NCBI GenBank assembly: GCA_900298985.1
Contig: OMHY01000001.1
Location: forward strand, 1 to 33,663
DNA length: 33,663 nucleotides
Source: Streptomycetaceae bacterium
Lineage (GTDB): Bacteria > Actinomycetota > Actinomycetes > Nanopelagicales > Nanopelagicaceae
Direction: 5' to 3'
The notes under the pieces are model-generated. The model worked only from the letters and a program-made list of their open reading frames with translations. It did not search any database and was not told the origin of the DNA. Each line of letters starts with the position of its first letter. Within the stretch, counting starts at the first letter, position 1. The translations under genes and the position numbers were made by a program. Positions 21,043-31,375 of this stretch are shown piece by piece.

Positions 21043-21456
21043 ATGTTAATCCCACGTCGTGTTAAGCACCGCAAGCAACACAACCCAAAGCTTTCTGGTA
21101 AAGCAAAAGGTGGAACAGAGGTTGCATTTGGTGATTATGGAATTCAAGCATTGGAACCACATTATGTAACTAACCGCCAAATTGAAGCAGCACGTATTGC
21201 TATGACTCGTCATATCAAGCGTGGTGGAAAAGTTTGGATCAATATTTATCCTGATCGTCCATTGACTAAGAAACCTGCAGAAACTCGTATGGGTTCTGGT
21301 AAAGGTTCTCCGGAATTTTGGGTAGCAAATGTGAAGCCGGGAAGAGTTATGTTTGAAATTTCTGGTGTGGCAGAGGAAATTGCAGTTGAGGCAATGAGCC
21401 GTGCAATACACAAAATGCCAATGAAGTGCAAGATTGTAAAAAGAGAGGAGTTCTAA
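21043..21456 (+). CDS. rplP: 50S ribosomal protein L16
   Basis: [39 protein letters not shown]. Confidence 0.97.
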   Translation: MLIPRRVKHRKQHNPKLSGKAKGGTEVAFGDYGIQALEPHYVTNRQIEAARIAMTRHIKRGGKVWINIYPDRPLTKKPAETRMGSGKGSPEFWVANVKPGRVMFEISGVAEEIAVEAMSRAIHKMPMKCKIVKREEF

Positions 21457-21707
21457 TGGCTAACATCATTACCGCCGAGGAGCTAAGAGGTCTCTCTTCA
21501 GATGAGCTCGCAATTAAATTGCGAGATGCAAAAGAAGAGTTATTTAATCTACGTTTTCAAGCTGCAACTGGTCAATTAGAGAGCCATGGCCGCTTAACAG
21601 CAGTTCGAAAAGAGATTGCTCGCATCTACACAATTTTGCGAGAAAGAGAATTAGGTATTGGTCTTAACATTCAAGATTCAAGTAAGAAAGTTGGAGGTGC
21701 TGCATGA
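21456..21707 (+). CDS. rpmC: 50S ribosomal protein L29 (track start at 21426 is too early)
   Basis: ATG 21456 overlaps the rplP stop (TAATG), [47 protein letters not shown]. Confidence 0.95.
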   Translation: MANIITAEELRGLSSDELAIKLRDAKEELFNLRFQAATGQLESHGRLTAVRKEIARIYTILRERELGIGLNIQDSSKKVGGAA

Positions 21708-21973
21708 GCCAAGTAAATGATGAGCGCAATTACCGCAAGGTGCGCGAAGGCATTGTTACCTCTAACAAAATGGATAAGACAGTGACAGTGGTTATTGATG
21801 ACCGAGTAAAACACGGTCTATATTCCAAAGTTCTTTCTAAATCCAAAAAATTGAAAGCACATGATGAAGCAAACTCTGCTGGAATTGGAGATCGAGTTTT
21901 GATTATGGAAACTCGTCCTCTATCCGCTACTAAGCGTTGGCGCGTAGTAGAAATCATCGAGAAGGCTAAGTAG
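21704..21973 (+). CDS. rpsQ: 30S ribosomal protein S17
   Basis: [42 protein letters not shown]. Confidence 0.96.
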   Translation: MSQVNDERNYRKVREGIVTSNKMDKTVTVVIDDRVKHGLYSKVLSKSKKLKAHDEANSAGIGDRVLIMETRPLSATKRWRVVEIIEKAK

Positions 21974-22000
21974 TAGATACTCGAGTAAAAGGAAAAGAAA

Positions 22001-22369
22001 ATGATTCAAAATGAAACTCGTCTTCGGGTAGCGGATAACACCGGTGCTCGAGAACTCCTTTGTATTCGTGTACTTGGAGGCTCTTCTCGCAGATACGCCG
22101 GAATCGGTGACATCATTGTTTGTTCAGTGAAGGATGCAATTCCAGGTGGAACTGTGAAAAAAGGTGAAGTAGTAAAAGCAGTAATTGTGCGAACTGTAAA
22201 AGAAAATCGTCGCCCAGATGGTTCCTATATTAAGTTTGATGAAAATGCAGCTGTAATTATTAAAGCTGATGGTGAACCTCGTGGAACTCGTATCTTCGGA
22301 CCAGTAGCACGTGAACTTCGCGATAAAAGATTTATGAAAATTATTTCATTGGCTCCGGAGGTGCTCTAA
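22001..22369 (+). CDS. rplN: 50S ribosomal protein L14
   Basis: [46 protein letters not shown]. Confidence 0.97.
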   Translation: MIQNETRLRVADNTGARELLCIRVLGGSSRRYAGIGDIIVCSVKDAIPGGTVKKGEVVKAVIVRTVKENRRPDGSYIKFDENAAVIIKADGEPRGTRIFGPVARELRDKRFMKIISLAPEVL

Positions 22370-22371
22370 AA

Positions 22372-22689
22372 ATGTCAGCAATTAAAAAAGGCGACAAAGT
22401 ACAAGTTATTGCCGGAAAAGATAAGGGCAAAACTGGAACTGTACTTTCAATTCACCACAAAGATGCACGTGTGATTGTGGAAGGCATCAATCGGGTATTG
22501 CGCCATACTAAAGAGAGCCAAACTGAGCGTGGAGTAAAAGTTGGCGGAATTATTACCAAAGAAGCAGCTATTCATCTTTCAAATGTTCAACTAGTTGCTG
22601 ATGATGGCAAAGCCAGTCGTATCGGCGCTAAAAAAGATGAGCGTGGCAAAAATGTTCGCATCTCAGTAAGAACTGGGAAGGAGATCTAA
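22372..22689 (+). CDS. rplX: 50S ribosomal protein L24
   Basis: [37 protein letters not shown] (KOW motif). Confidence 0.96.
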   Translation: MSAIKKGDKVQVIAGKDKGKTGTVLSIHHKDARVIVEGINRVLRHTKESQTERGVKVGGIITKEAAIHLSNVQLVADDGKASRIGAKKDERGKNVRISVRTGKEI

Positions 22690-23246
22690 TGACAACTACA
22701 ACCGCTCCTAGATTAAAGGCACGTTATCGTGCTGAAATCGCACCAGCTTTGAAAAATAAGTTTTCGTATCAAAATGTAATGCAGATTCCAACACTTACTA
22801 AAGTAATTGTAAATATGGGTGTAGGAGAAGCAGCAAAAGATTCCAAACTAATTGAAGGTGCTATCAGAGATTTAACAATTATTACTGGACAAAAGCCAGC
22901 GGTAACACGTGCGAAGAAATCTATTGCACAATTTAAATTGCGTGAAGGAATGCCAATTGGAGCACATGTAACTTTGCGAAATGATCGGATGTGGGAATTC
23001 ACTGATCGATTGCTCAGCATTGCATTGCCTCGTATTAGAGATTTCCGTGGATTGTCACCTAAGCAATTTGATGGAAAAGGAAACTACACCTTTGGTTTGA
23101 CTGAACAAGTTGTATTTCCCGAAATCGATCAAGATAAATTAGATCGCACTCGCGGTATGGATATCACTTTTGTAACTACAGCAAAAAATGATGAAGAAGG
23201 ACGGGAATTGCTTCGAGCACTTGGATTCCCTTTCAAGGAAAACTAG
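22689..23246 (+). CDS. rplE: 50S ribosomal protein L5
   Basis: [63 protein letters not shown]. Ends in TAG. Confidence 0.97.
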   Translation: MTTTTAPRLKARYRAEIAPALKNKFSYQNVMQIPTLTKVIVNMGVGEAAKDSKLIEGAIRDLTIITGQKPAVTRAKKSIAQFKLREGMPIGAHVTLRNDRMWEFTDRLLSIALPRIRDFRGLSPKQFDGKGNYTFGLTEQVVFPEIDQDKLDRTRGMDITFVTTAKNDEEGRELLRALGFPFKEN

Positions 23247-23259
23247 GGAGTAAGAGCAA

Positions 23260-23445
23260 ATGGCAAAGACATCGCTAAAAATTAAAGCAAGTCGCAAACC
23301 TAAGTTCAAAGTTCGTGGCTATACCCGTTGTCAAAGATGTGGTCGCCCGCATGCTGTATATCAAAAATTTGGCATCTGCCGAATTTGTTTCCGCGAAATG
23401 GCACATCGTGGTGAACTTCCCGGAATTACAAAAGCATCTTGGTAA
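23260..23445 (+). CDS. rpsZ: 30S ribosomal protein S14, type Z (zinc-binding)
   Basis: 61 aa, [46 protein letters not shown]; two CxxC pairs. Confidence 0.95.
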   Translation: MAKTSLKIKASRKPKFKVRGYTRCQRCGRPHAVYQKFGICRICFREMAHRGELPGITKASW

Positions 23446-23532
23446 TAATAGAGAAAAAGAGAATTAACAAATAACTACAACTACAGAGCAGGTCCGAAAG
23501 GAAACCACTTTGAGAAAGGCCAGAGGCCAGAA

Positions 23533-23937
23533 ATGACAATGACAGATCCAATCGCAGATATGCTTGCACGTCTGCGTAATGCGAATTCTGCCTACCACGA
23601 TACGGTAACTATGCCCTCATCATCGGTTAAGGCAAGAATTGCTGAGATTCTTAAGCAAGAAGGATTTATCTCCGGATATAAAGTTGAAAACTCAACTACC
23701 GGCTTTGGTAAATCTTTAACAATTGATCTTAAATTTGGAAGCAACCGCGAAAGATCTATAGCTGGATTACGTCGTGTATCCAAGCCAGGTCTGCGGGTTT
23801 ATGCAAAGTCCACTGCATTGCCAAAAGTTTTGGGTGGTCTAGGTGTAGCAATTATTTCTACCTCTTCCGGATTATTAACAGATAAGCAAGCAGCTAAGCA
23901 AGGCGTAGGCGGAGAAGTTCTCGCCTATGTATGGTGA
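23533..23937 (+). CDS. rpsH: 30S ribosomal protein S8
   Basis: [46 protein letters not shown]. Confidence 0.97.
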   Translation: MTMTDPIADMLARLRNANSAYHDTVTMPSSSVKARIAEILKQEGFISGYKVENSTTGFGKSLTIDLKFGSNRERSIAGLRRVSKPGLRVYAKSTALPKVLGGLGVAIISTSSGLLTDKQAAKQGVGGEVLAYVW

Positions 23938-23943
23938 TCAATA

Positions 23944-24483
23944 ATGTCACGTATCGGTAAAAATCCAATTTCAGTCCCAAGTGGAGTTGAAGTAAATATT
24001 TCTGGACAAGAAGTAAAGGTAAAAGGTCCAAAAGGTGCTTTGGCATTAGAAATTGCAAAACCAATTGTAATTTCTCAAGAAGGTACAACCTTAACTCTAA
24101 CTCGTCCAGATGATGAACGATTATCTCGCAGTTTACATGGTTTATCTCGTACTTTAGTTGCGAATATGATTGAAGGAGTAACCAATGGTTACACCAAATC
24201 TATTACAATCGTTGGTGTTGGTTATCGTGTAGCAGAAAAAGGAAAAGATCTTGAGTTCCAACTAGGTTACTCACACAATATTCATTTCCCAGCTCCCGAA
24301 GGAATCACTTTTAAAGTTGAATCCCCAACTCGTTTTCACGTAAATGGAATTGATAAGCAATTAGTTGGAGAAACTGTTGCCAAAATTCAAAAATTGCGTA
24401 AATCAGATCCTTACAAAGGTAAAGGATTACATCTAGATGGACAACGCATCAGACGTAAGCAAGGAAAGACAGGTAAGAAATAA
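23944..24483 (+). CDS. rplF: 50S ribosomal protein L6
   Basis: [44 protein letters not shown]-terminus. Confidence 0.97.
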   Translation: MSRIGKNPISVPSGVEVNISGQEVKVKGPKGALALEIAKPIVISQEGTTLTLTRPDDERLSRSLHGLSRTLVANMIEGVTNGYTKSITIVGVGYRVAEKGKDLEFQLGYSHNIHFPAPEGITFKVESPTRFHVNGIDKQLVGETVAKIQKLRKSDPYKGKGLHLDGQRIRRKQGKTGKK

Positions 24484-24863
24484 TGGCTATCGGCGTTAAA
24501 GTAAATAAAGGCTCGGCTACAACTGCCCGCAAGCGTCGTCACTTTCGTGTTCGCAAGAAAGTAGTTGGAACCTCTGCTCGTCCTCGCTTAGTTGTCTCTA
24601 GATCTACTCGTCATTTGTTTGCCCAAATTATTGATGATGCTGCTGGAATAACTTTAGTAAGTGCTTCCACCATGGAAGATGCACTTCGCAAAGATTCTGC
24701 AAGTGACAAAAGTGCAAAAGCTCGCACCATTGGTAAAGAGTTAGCAAATCGTGCAAAGGAAAAAGGAATTTCCGCTGTTGTCTTTGACCGTGGCGGTAAT
24801 AAGTATCACGGTCGAGTTGCAGCATTAGCACAAGCTGCTCGAGAGAATGGATTGGATTTCTAA
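24483..24863 (+). CDS. rplR: 50S ribosomal protein L18
   Basis: [37 protein letters not shown]...[28 protein letters not shown]. Confidence 0.97.
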   Translation: MAIGVKVNKGSATTARKRRHFRVRKKVVGTSARPRLVVSRSTRHLFAQIIDDAAGITLVSASTMEDALRKDSASDKSAKARTIGKELANRAKEKGISAVVFDRGGNKYHGRVAALAQAARENGLDF

Positions 24864-25492
24864 TGAGCCCTGCAAATAATTCAACAAATTTAACTCGTGA
24901 AAACTCACGTGAGGAAAAAACTGGTGATCGTCGCGAACGACGTTCCCGTGAACCTCGGGAAGAAAGAGAGAAATCTCCTTATACCGAGCGCGTAGTATTT
25001 ATCAACCGGGTATCAAAGGTAGTAAAAGGTGGACGTCGTTTCTCCTTTACCGCTTTGGTAGTAGTCGGAGACCAAAAAGGTACTGTTGGTGTTGGTTATG
25101 GAAAGGCAAAAGAAGTTCCACAAGCAATTGCTAAAGGTGTCGAAGATGCTAAAAAGAATTTCTTCAAAGTTCCAGTATTAAATGGAACTATCCCTCATCC
25201 AGTACAAGGTGAAAAAGCAGCTGGTGTTGTATTGCTTCGCCCAGCAGCACCTGGAACTGGGGTGATTGCAGGCGGTCCAGTGCGTGCAGTATTGGATTGC
25301 GCTGGAATTACCGATGTATTAACAAAATCTTTAGGTTCTAACAATGCAATCAATATGGTGCATGCAACCGCTGATGCCTTAGCAACTTTGGAAAACCCAA
25401 CCAAAATTGCGGTGCGTCGTGGTCGTGCATTAGAAGATGTAGCTCCCGCAAGTATTGCTCGAGCAATCAATTCAACTAAGGTAGGTGCATAA
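24863..25492 (+). CDS. rpsE: 30S ribosomal protein S5
   Basis: [48 protein letters not shown]. Confidence 0.97.
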   Translation: MSPANNSTNLTRENSREEKTGDRRERRSREPREEREKSPYTERVVFINRVSKVVKGGRRFSFTALVVVGDQKGTVGVGYGKAKEVPQAIAKGVEDAKKNFFKVPVLNGTIPHPVQGEKAAGVVLLRPAAPGTGVIAGGPVRAVLDCAGITDVLTKSLGSNNAINMVHATADALATLENPTKIAVRRGRALEDVAPASIARAINSTKVGA

Positions 25493-25493
25493 A

Positions 25494-25676
25494 GTGAAGC
25501 GATTAAAAGTTACTCAATTGCGTTCAAAAGTTGGCAATCCACCTAATCAAAGACACACACTACGCTCACTTGGTTTAAAAAGAATTGGTGACATTGTAGT
25601 AAAAGAAGATAAGCCAGAGATTCGTGGAATGGTAAATGCAGTTCGACATTTAATTCATGTCGAGGAGGTTGAATAA
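25494..25676 (+). CDS. rpmD: 50S ribosomal protein L30 (GTG start; track start at 25485 is too early)
   Basis: VKRLKVTQLRSKVGNPPNQRHTLRSLGLKRIGDIVVKEDKPEIRGMVNAVRHLIHVEEVE. Confidence 0.95.
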   Translation: MKRLKVTQLRSKVGNPPNQRHTLRSLGLKRIGDIVVKEDKPEIRGMVNAVRHLIHVEEVE

Positions 25677-25679
25677 ATC

Positions 25680-26120
25680 ATGGTATTGAAATTACATCAC
25701 TTAAGACCAGCACCAGGTGCGAAAAAAGAACGCACCCGTAAAGGTCGCGGTGAAGCATCTAAAGGTAAGACTGCGGGTCGTGGTACTAAAGGTACAAATG
25801 CTCGTAATACTGTTCGCCCAGGTTTTGAAGGTGGACAACTTCCATTAGTAATGCGTTTGCCAAAATTACGTGGATTTAAAAATCCAGCAACTGTTGTATA
25901 TCAACCAGTAAATGTTTCTACTTTAAATGAGCTTTATCCAAATGGTGGCAAAGTTACGGTAGAAGATTTAGTGGCAAAAGGCGCAGTTCGCGCTGGACAC
26001 CCAATTAAAATCCTAGGCAATGGTGAAATCACTGTTAAAGTAGCAGTTACTGCTCATGCATTTTCTTCTTCAGCATCTGAGAAGATTGCAGCAGCAGGTG
26101 GAACGGTAAGCACTCTCTAA
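25680..26120 (+). CDS. rplO: 50S ribosomal protein L15
   Basis: [48 protein letters not shown]. Confidence 0.97.
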   Translation: MVLKLHHLRPAPGAKKERTRKGRGEASKGKTAGRGTKGTNARNTVRPGFEGGQLPLVMRLPKLRGFKNPATVVYQPVNVSTLNELYPNGGKVTVEDLVAKGAVRAGHPIKILGNGEITVKVAVTAHAFSSSASEKIAAAGGTVSTL

Positions 26121-26162
26121 CTTAGAGATGTGGTTTTAAGGGAAGAGACTAGGAGAAATTAA

Positions 26163-27458
26163 GTGCTAGCAAGTTTTGGGAAGGCGTTTCGAACTCCAGA
26201 TCTGCGAGTTAAGATTTTCTTTACTCTTTCTATTATGGCGCTATTTCGAGTTGGCTCCATTCTTCCAACCCCAGGTGTTTCCTATAAAGCAATTCAAGTT
26301 TGCTTAAAAAATGCAAATAACGGTGGCTTACTAGGATTGGTAAATCTATTTAGTGGTGGCGCATTGCTGCACCTATCTATATTTGCACTTGGCATCATGC
26401 CTTACATCACCTCTTCTATCATTATTCAATTGTTGACCGTTGTAATACCAAGATTTGAATCTTTGAAACAAGAAGGTCAATCTGGAACTTCAAAGTTGAC
26501 TCAATACACCCGTTATTTAACTGTGGGATTAGCAATTTTGCAGTCCACAGGTTTAATTGCAGTTGCTAGAACACCAGGAAGATTATTTAGTGGATGTTCT
26601 CAACAAATTTTGCCTGACACCAGCTGGTTCCGAATTGTGACCATGATTTTTGTAATGTCAGCTGGTACCTCAGTAATTATGTGGTTGGGTGAATTGATCA
26701 CTGATCGTGGTGTAGGAAATGGCATGTCAATTCTTATTTTCACCTCTATTGCTTCTGGTTTCCCAACACAACTTTGGGCAATTAAGCAACAAAAAGGTTG
26801 GTTCCCATTTATTGTGGTATTAATCGTTGGTTTTGGAACTATTGCAGCGGTGGTATTTGTGGAACAAGCAACTAGAAGAATTCCAGTCCAATATGCCAAG
26901 AGACAAATTGGCAGACAAGTTTATGGTGGAACTAGTACCTATATCCCAATCAAGGTTAACCAAGCCGGTGTAATTCCAGTAATTTTTGCATCATCTCTGC
27001 TTTATATTCCATCTCTAATTGTTAACTTCTCTGGAAGTAGTGCAGGTTGGGCGATTTGGATTCAACAAAATTTAGTTAAAGGTGATCACCCAATATATAT
27101 CGCCTCTTATGCGCTACTAATTATATTTTTCACTTACTTTTATGTATCAATTACCTTTAACCCAACTGAAGTTGCAGATAATATGAAAACTTATGGCGGC
27201 TTTGTTCCTGGTATTCGTGCCGGAAAGCCAACAGCAGATTATTTACAATATGTAATCAATCGCATTACCGCTCCAGGTTCTTTATATTTGGCATTAGTTG
27301 CAATCATTCCAATCATTGCTTTAATTTTGTTCCAAGCTTCTCAAAACTTCCCATTTGGTGGAACCGCAATTCTGATTGTGGTTGGTGTTGGTCTTGATAC
27401 CGCTAAGCAAATTGAAAGCCAATTACAGCAACGCGCATATGAAGGATTCATGCGCTAA
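26163..27458 (+). CDS. secY: Preprotein translocase subunit SecY (GTG start)
   Basis: Multi-TM protein: MALFRVGSILPTPGVSY, GLLGLVNLFSGGALLHLSIFALGIMPYITSSIIIQLL. Confidence 0.97.
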   Translation: MLASFGKAFRTPDLRVKIFFTLSIMALFRVGSILPTPGVSYKAIQVCLKNANNGGLLGLVNLFSGGALLHLSIFALGIMPYITSSIIIQLLTVVIPRFESLKQEGQSGTSKLTQYTRYLTVGLAILQSTGLIAVARTPGRLFSGCSQQILPDTSWFRIVTMIFVMSAGTSVIMWLGELITDRGVGNGMSILIFTSIASGFPTQLWAIKQQKGWFPFIVVLIVGFGTIAAVVFVEQATRRIPVQYAKRQIGRQVYGGTSTYIPIKVNQAGVIPVIFASSLLYIPSLIVNFSGSSAGWAIWIQQNLVKGDHPIYIASYALLIIFFTYFYVSITFNPTEVADNMKTYGGFVPGIRAGKPTADYLQYVINRITAPGSLYLALVAIIPIIALILFQASQNFPFGGTAILIVVGVGLDTAKQIESQLQQRAYEGFMR

Positions 27459-28099
27459 TGAAGTTAATCCTGGTGGGTCCGCCAGGTGCAGGAAAAGGAA
27501 CGCAAAGCTCTTTACTTGCATCTCACTTTTCCATTCCCCATATTTCAACTGGAGATATTTTTCGCGCCAACATTAAAGGGCAAACTGAACTTGGAAAACT
27601 TGCTCAGAGTTATACCTCAGCGGGAAATCTAGTCCCAGATTCGGTTACTAACGATATGGTGGCTGATCGTTTAAAGCAAGATGATCTTGCTAATGGCTAT
27701 CTCTTAGATGGATATCCAAGAAATGTAGGACAAGCAGAGTTTTTAAGTAATTTTCTAAACCAACATCAGGAAAAACTAGATGCAGTTTTAGAATTTTCTT
27801 TATCAAATGAAGAGATTATTACCCGGCTATCTGGCAGAAGAGTTTGCAAAAATTGCCAGGCTCCATTTCATATTGAATTTGAAAGACCAAAAGTCACAGG
27901 GGTATGTGATAAATGTGGGGGAGAGTTATATCAAAGAGATGATGATAAGGAAGAAGTCATTGCAAATCGCTTAGAAGTTTATAACGATCAAACCGCGCCT
28001 ATTATTAATTATTACAAAAATACCGGCCTACTTAAAACTATTTCAGCCCTTGGCTCAGTAGAAGAAATATTCCAACGAGCACTAATCGCAATTAAATAA
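27458..28099 (+). CDS. adk: Adenylate kinase, long form with four-Cys LID
   Basis: MKLILVGPPGAGKGTQSSLL, ISTGDIFRANI, CKNC...CDKCGGELYQRDDD. Confidence 0.97.
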   Translation: MKLILVGPPGAGKGTQSSLLASHFSIPHISTGDIFRANIKGQTELGKLAQSYTSAGNLVPDSVTNDMVADRLKQDDLANGYLLDGYPRNVGQAEFLSNFLNQHQEKLDAVLEFSLSNEEIITRLSGRRVCKNCQAPFHIEFERPKVTGVCDKCGGELYQRDDDKEEVIANRLEVYNDQTAPIINYYKNTGLLKTISALGSVEEIFQRALIAIK

Positions 28100-28105
28100 A
28101 TAAAA

Positions 28106-28921
28106 ATGGCTATTACCCTCAAAAACCTAGAGCAATTAAAGGTAATGCGCCAAGCGGGGCTAGTAGTTTATGAAGGTTTAGAAGCGGTTAAAAAAGAAAT
28201 CGCGCCAGGTGTTACTACTAACCACCTAAATGAAGTTGCAATTAAAGTTTTGAAAAAAAATGGGGCCAAATCAAATTTTCTAAATTATCATGGTTATCCA
28301 GCTGTAATTTGTGCCTCTGTTAATGATGAAATAGTTCATGGAATTCCAAATCAAAGAAAATTGGAAGAGGGAGATATTCTTTCCATTGATTTTGGAGCAA
28401 TTATTAACGGTTGGCATGGAGATAGTGCATTCACAGTTGCGGTGGGCCAAGTGCGAAGTAATGAAGAAGCAAAGCTAATTCAAGTATGCGAAGATTCAAT
28501 GTGGCATGGAATTGCAGCAGCCACTGTGGGCGGCAGGTTAACTGATATTTCTCATGCAATTGAAAGTTATATTAATTCTCAAGGCACCTATGGAATATTG
28601 CGCGAGTATGGTGGACATGGAATTGGTACGGCAATGCATGAAGATCCACATGTATTAAATTTCGGGGCAGCAGGTTTAGGTCCAGAGTTACAAGTTGGTA
28701 TGGTTTTAGCGATTGAACCAATGCCTACTTTAGGAACTCATAAAACCAAAACTTTAGATGATGATTGGACTGTAGTCTCTATTGATGGTTCGCGAGGCGC
28801 GCACTTTGAACATTCCTTTGCTTTACTTCCTGATGGAAAACCATTTGTCTTAACTTCTCCCGATGGTGGACAAGAAAAACTTAGCTCCCTTGGAGTTGCG
28901 ATCTCAGATTTATTAAATTAA
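28106..28921 (+). CDS. map: Type I methionine aminopeptidase
   Basis: SVNDEIVHGIPNQRKLEEGDILSIDFGAIINGWHGDSAFTVAVG, EYGGHGIGTAMHEDPHVLNFG. Confidence 0.95.
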   Translation: MAITLKNLEQLKVMRQAGLVVYEGLEAVKKEIAPGVTTNHLNEVAIKVLKKNGAKSNFLNYHGYPAVICASVNDEIVHGIPNQRKLEEGDILSIDFGAIINGWHGDSAFTVAVGQVRSNEEAKLIQVCEDSMWHGIAAATVGGRLTDISHAIESYINSQGTYGILREYGGHGIGTAMHEDPHVLNFGAAGLGPELQVGMVLAIEPMPTLGTHKTKTLDDDWTVVSIDGSRGAHFEHSFALLPDGKPFVLTSPDGGQEKLSSLGVAISDLLN

Positions 28922-30247
28922 GAAAAGTTGAAATAAGGATTCCTTAGTATAGGAATTTATTGATTCTTCTAGAGTTATTGATTGTTCGGAATTCCAGGCA
29001 GGTGCATTTGGATTTTTTGGTGGCTGCCTTGTTACTGGTACATTTAAAGCTAAATTAGGATCTTCGGAGGTCACAGGCCAATCACTACCAAATGCAATCC
29101 GCGCACCGGAATCTAATAGGGATCGCAACTGATATTGGCGATTATTTCTCTCTTCTCCAATTGCTGGCAAAATCAATTTCTCATTCATTACATCTAAATA
29201 ACACCAAAGAGGTTGCATATTTGCAATTACCTCTAACTTCGCGAATCTAGGTAAATCCTGCTGTGAAATTAATTGAGCGTGTGCAATTACAGCCCTGCGA
29301 TCTCTATGCCCATTTTCACTTATTACATTTTCTATTGCATCCAAAGATTGCCTAATAGCCCCATCCCCAATAGCGTGGATATGTAATTGAAAACCTAATT
29401 TATCAAATTCTTTTGTTGCTTGATTAAGTTCTGCATCATCCCAGATTTTTAATCCAAGAGATTTTGGATTGTTTAAATATGGTTCAAGTAAAAAAGCAGT
29501 TCCAGCAGAAAGCGCACCATCAGTTAGGAATTTAATGCTATGGCAAGTTAAATTTTTTCCAGTTAATCTTTTTTTCAATTCTAAAGATTGGGCAAGGAGG
29601 CTTTGCCAATTTTGAGGTGTGGCTAAAAGTGCTAGATTGGTTGGAATTTGGATTACTTCATTCTTTAAAGCAGCTTCATATACGAAAACCAATTCTGGAT
29701 CCACCCAAGCATCCTGCATAGCAACTACATTATGGGATTTATATTTTTCATAAGCCAAAGCAAGTGAGGTTAAATCATCTTGCAAAGTTCTTCGCGGAAC
29801 AAATTTTTCAATTAGATTAATTGCAGATGGCTCTCTTAAAGTTCCAGTTGGATGGCCAGATTTATCTCTAGCTATTTGACCACCTTTAGGATCTGAAGTA
29901 TTTTTATTTAAGTTGGCAATTTCCAATGCCTTGCTGTTAACCCAGATAGTATGAAAATCCATGGCCCGAAGTAATACTGGTCGATCAAGTACCGCTTCAT
30001 CTAGCCATTCTCTTTTGAAGTCACCGTTTGGAATTAAGGCAGCTTCATAAGCTCCACCAACTATCCATTCTAAATTTGGATTTTTCCTGGCAAAGTTTTT
30101 CACCTCATTTATGATCTCTTCAACAGTATTTAGACCAGTCACTTGGGGACCTTGCATTTGGCGCCCTCCAAATACTGGGTGGCAATGAGCATCGACAAAG
30201 TTCAGTTTCTCCCCTGGAACCTGCGAAATTGGGATTTGCCCTTCCAT
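28913..30247 (-). CDS. Amidohydrolase-3 (YtcJ-like) family metal-dependent hydrolase; start at 30247 or 30277, N-terminus short
   Basis: FVDAHCHPVFGG (HxH), FTDGALSAGTAFLLEPY, FQLHIHAIGDGAIRQSLDAIE, RIAFGSDWPVTSEDPNLALNVPVTR. Confidence 0.85.
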   Translation of the reverse strand: MEGQIPISQVPGEKLNFVDAHCHPVFGGRQMQGPQVTGLNTVEEIINEVKNFARKNPNLEWIVGGAYEAALIPNGDFKREWLDEAVLDRPVLLRAMDFHTIWVNSKALEIANLNKNTSDPKGGQIARDKSGHPTGTLREPSAINLIEKFVPRRTLQDDLTSLALAYEKYKSHNVVAMQDAWVDPELVFVYEAALKNEVIQIPTNLALLATPQNWQSLLAQSLELKKRLTGKNLTCHSIKFLTDGALSAGTAFLLEPYLNNPKSLGLKIWDDAELNQATKEFDKLGFQLHIHAIGDGAIRQSLDAIENVISENGHRDRRAVIAHAQLISQQDLPRFAKLEVIANMQPLWCYLDVMNEKLILPAIGEERNNRQYQLRSLLDSGARIAFGSDWPVTSEDPNLALNVPVTRQPPKNPNAPAWNSEQSITLEESINSYTKESLFQLFLI

Positions 30248-30283
30248 TAGGCAAATATAAAGGTAAAAACAATGCAAAAAATG

Positions 30284-30312
30284 AGTGACTTTTATGATTT
30301 AAAGGGGTATAA
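30284..30312 (+). promoter_or_regulatory. Candidate sigma70-type promoter for infA
   Basis: GTGACT-N17-TATAAG; the -10 lies in the loop of the inverted repeat TAAAGGGG...CCCCTTTA (30300-30332). Confidence 0.4.
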
Positions 30313-30362
30313 GTAGCAGGATTGCCCCTTTAGACCATTTACCCATAAACTAACCCTCTGCT

Positions 30363-30396
30363 CTTGGCGAGGTAGGCGCATGCCTTCCTAGTCAAG
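30363..30396 (+). promoter_or_regulatory. Long stem-loop in the infA 5' leader
   Basis: CTTGGC-G-AGG-T-AGGC-GCAT-GCCT-T-CCT-A-GTCAAG: 13 pairs (one G-T), two 1x1 mismatches, GCAT loop. Confidence 0.55.
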
Positions 30397-30422
30397 TACT
30401 GGCAAAACGAAACGGGAGTATA

Positions 30423-30644
30423 TTGGCTAAAAAAGAAGGCGCCATCGAAATTGAAGGCATCGTTCAAGAAGCTCTGCCAAATGCAATGTTTCGAGTTGAG
30501 TTGAGTAATGGACATAAAGTTCTTGCACACATCAGCGGAAAAGTTCGTCAGAACTATATCCGCATCCTGCCTGAGGATAAAGTGATTGTGGAGTTAAGTC
30601 CTTATGACCTAACTCGCGGTCGAATTATTTATAGATATAAATAA
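30423..30644 (+). CDS. infA: Translation initiation factor IF-1 (TTG start)
   Basis: [79 protein letters not shown]. Confidence 0.97.
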   Translation: MAKKEGAIEIEGIVQEALPNAMFRVELSNGHKVLAHISGKVRQNYIRILPEDKVIVELSPYDLTRGRIIYRYK

Positions 30645-30701
30645 TTCAATAAAAGTTTTAAAGATTTTTGAAAGTAGATTAGAAAACAGAAAGGCAAGAT
30701 T

Positions 30702-30815
30702 GTGAAGGTAAAACCAAGCGTCAAGAAAATTTGCGATAAGTGCAAAGTGATTCGCCGTAATGGTCGCGTGATGGTTATTTGTGACAATCTACGCCACAAG
30801 CAACGTCAAGGTTAA
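30702..30815 (+). CDS. rpmJ: 50S ribosomal protein L36 (37 aa, C+ zinc form; absent from the ORF track)
   Basis: GTG start with AGAAAGG upstream: [37 protein letters not shown]. Confidence 0.96.
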   Translation: MKVKPSVKKICDKCKVIRRNGRVMVICDNLRHKQRQG

Positions 30816-30904
30816 TTGTAAAAAAATTAATATAGTAAAAACTAAATAGAGCACGAGTGATACAAATTTAATTTAAGTTTTTTAAGAACTTTTATTAAAT
30901 CCAC

Positions 30905-30990
30905 CACCAGGATTGAAAGGCTGGTGCTGAAATCAAAAAAGAGGAAGTGATTTCAGATGTATTGCGCAGGACCTTTCAACTAGATAAAGG
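30905..30990 (+). promoter_or_regulatory. Candidate pseudoknot / SD-switch leader of rpsM-rpsK-rpsD-rpoA
   Basis: Stem CACCAG/CTGGTG (30905-30910/30921-30926); hairpin CTGAAATCA/TGATTTCAG (30927-30935/30948-30956); loop TTGAAAGG (30913-30920) complementary to CCTTTCAA (30972-30979); CCTTT alternatively pairs with SD AAAGG (30986-30990). Confidence 0.55.
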
Positions 30991-30997
30991 AATATAA

Positions 30998-31375
30998 ATG
31001 GCACGTCTCGTTGGCGTTGACCTACCACGTGAAAAGCGGGTAGAAATTGCGCTTACCTATATATTCGGGATTGGCTTAACTAGATCACACGCTACCTTAG
31101 CTGCGACTGGAATTAGCCCAGATACCCGTGTAAAAGATTTGCAAGAAGCTGATCTTGCAAAGTTAAAAGAATTCATTGAAAGCAACTACAAAATTGAAGG
31201 TGATTTACGCCGTGAAGTTGCTGCTGATATTCGTCGCAAAGTTGAAATTCAATGCTATCAAGGTATTCGCCATCGTCGCGGATTGCCGGTGCGCGGACAA
31301 AGAACTCACACCAATGCACGTACTCGTAAAGGGCCACGCGTTGCAATTGCTGGTAAGAAGAAGGAGACCAAGTAA
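30998..31375 (+). CDS. rpsM: 30S ribosomal protein S13
   Basis: [58 protein letters not shown]. Confidence 0.97.
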   Translation: MARLVGVDLPREKRVEIALTYIFGIGLTRSHATLAATGISPDTRVKDLQEADLAKLKEFIESNYKIEGDLRREVAADIRRKVEIQCYQGIRHRRGLPVRGQRTHTNARTRKGPRVAIAGKKKETK

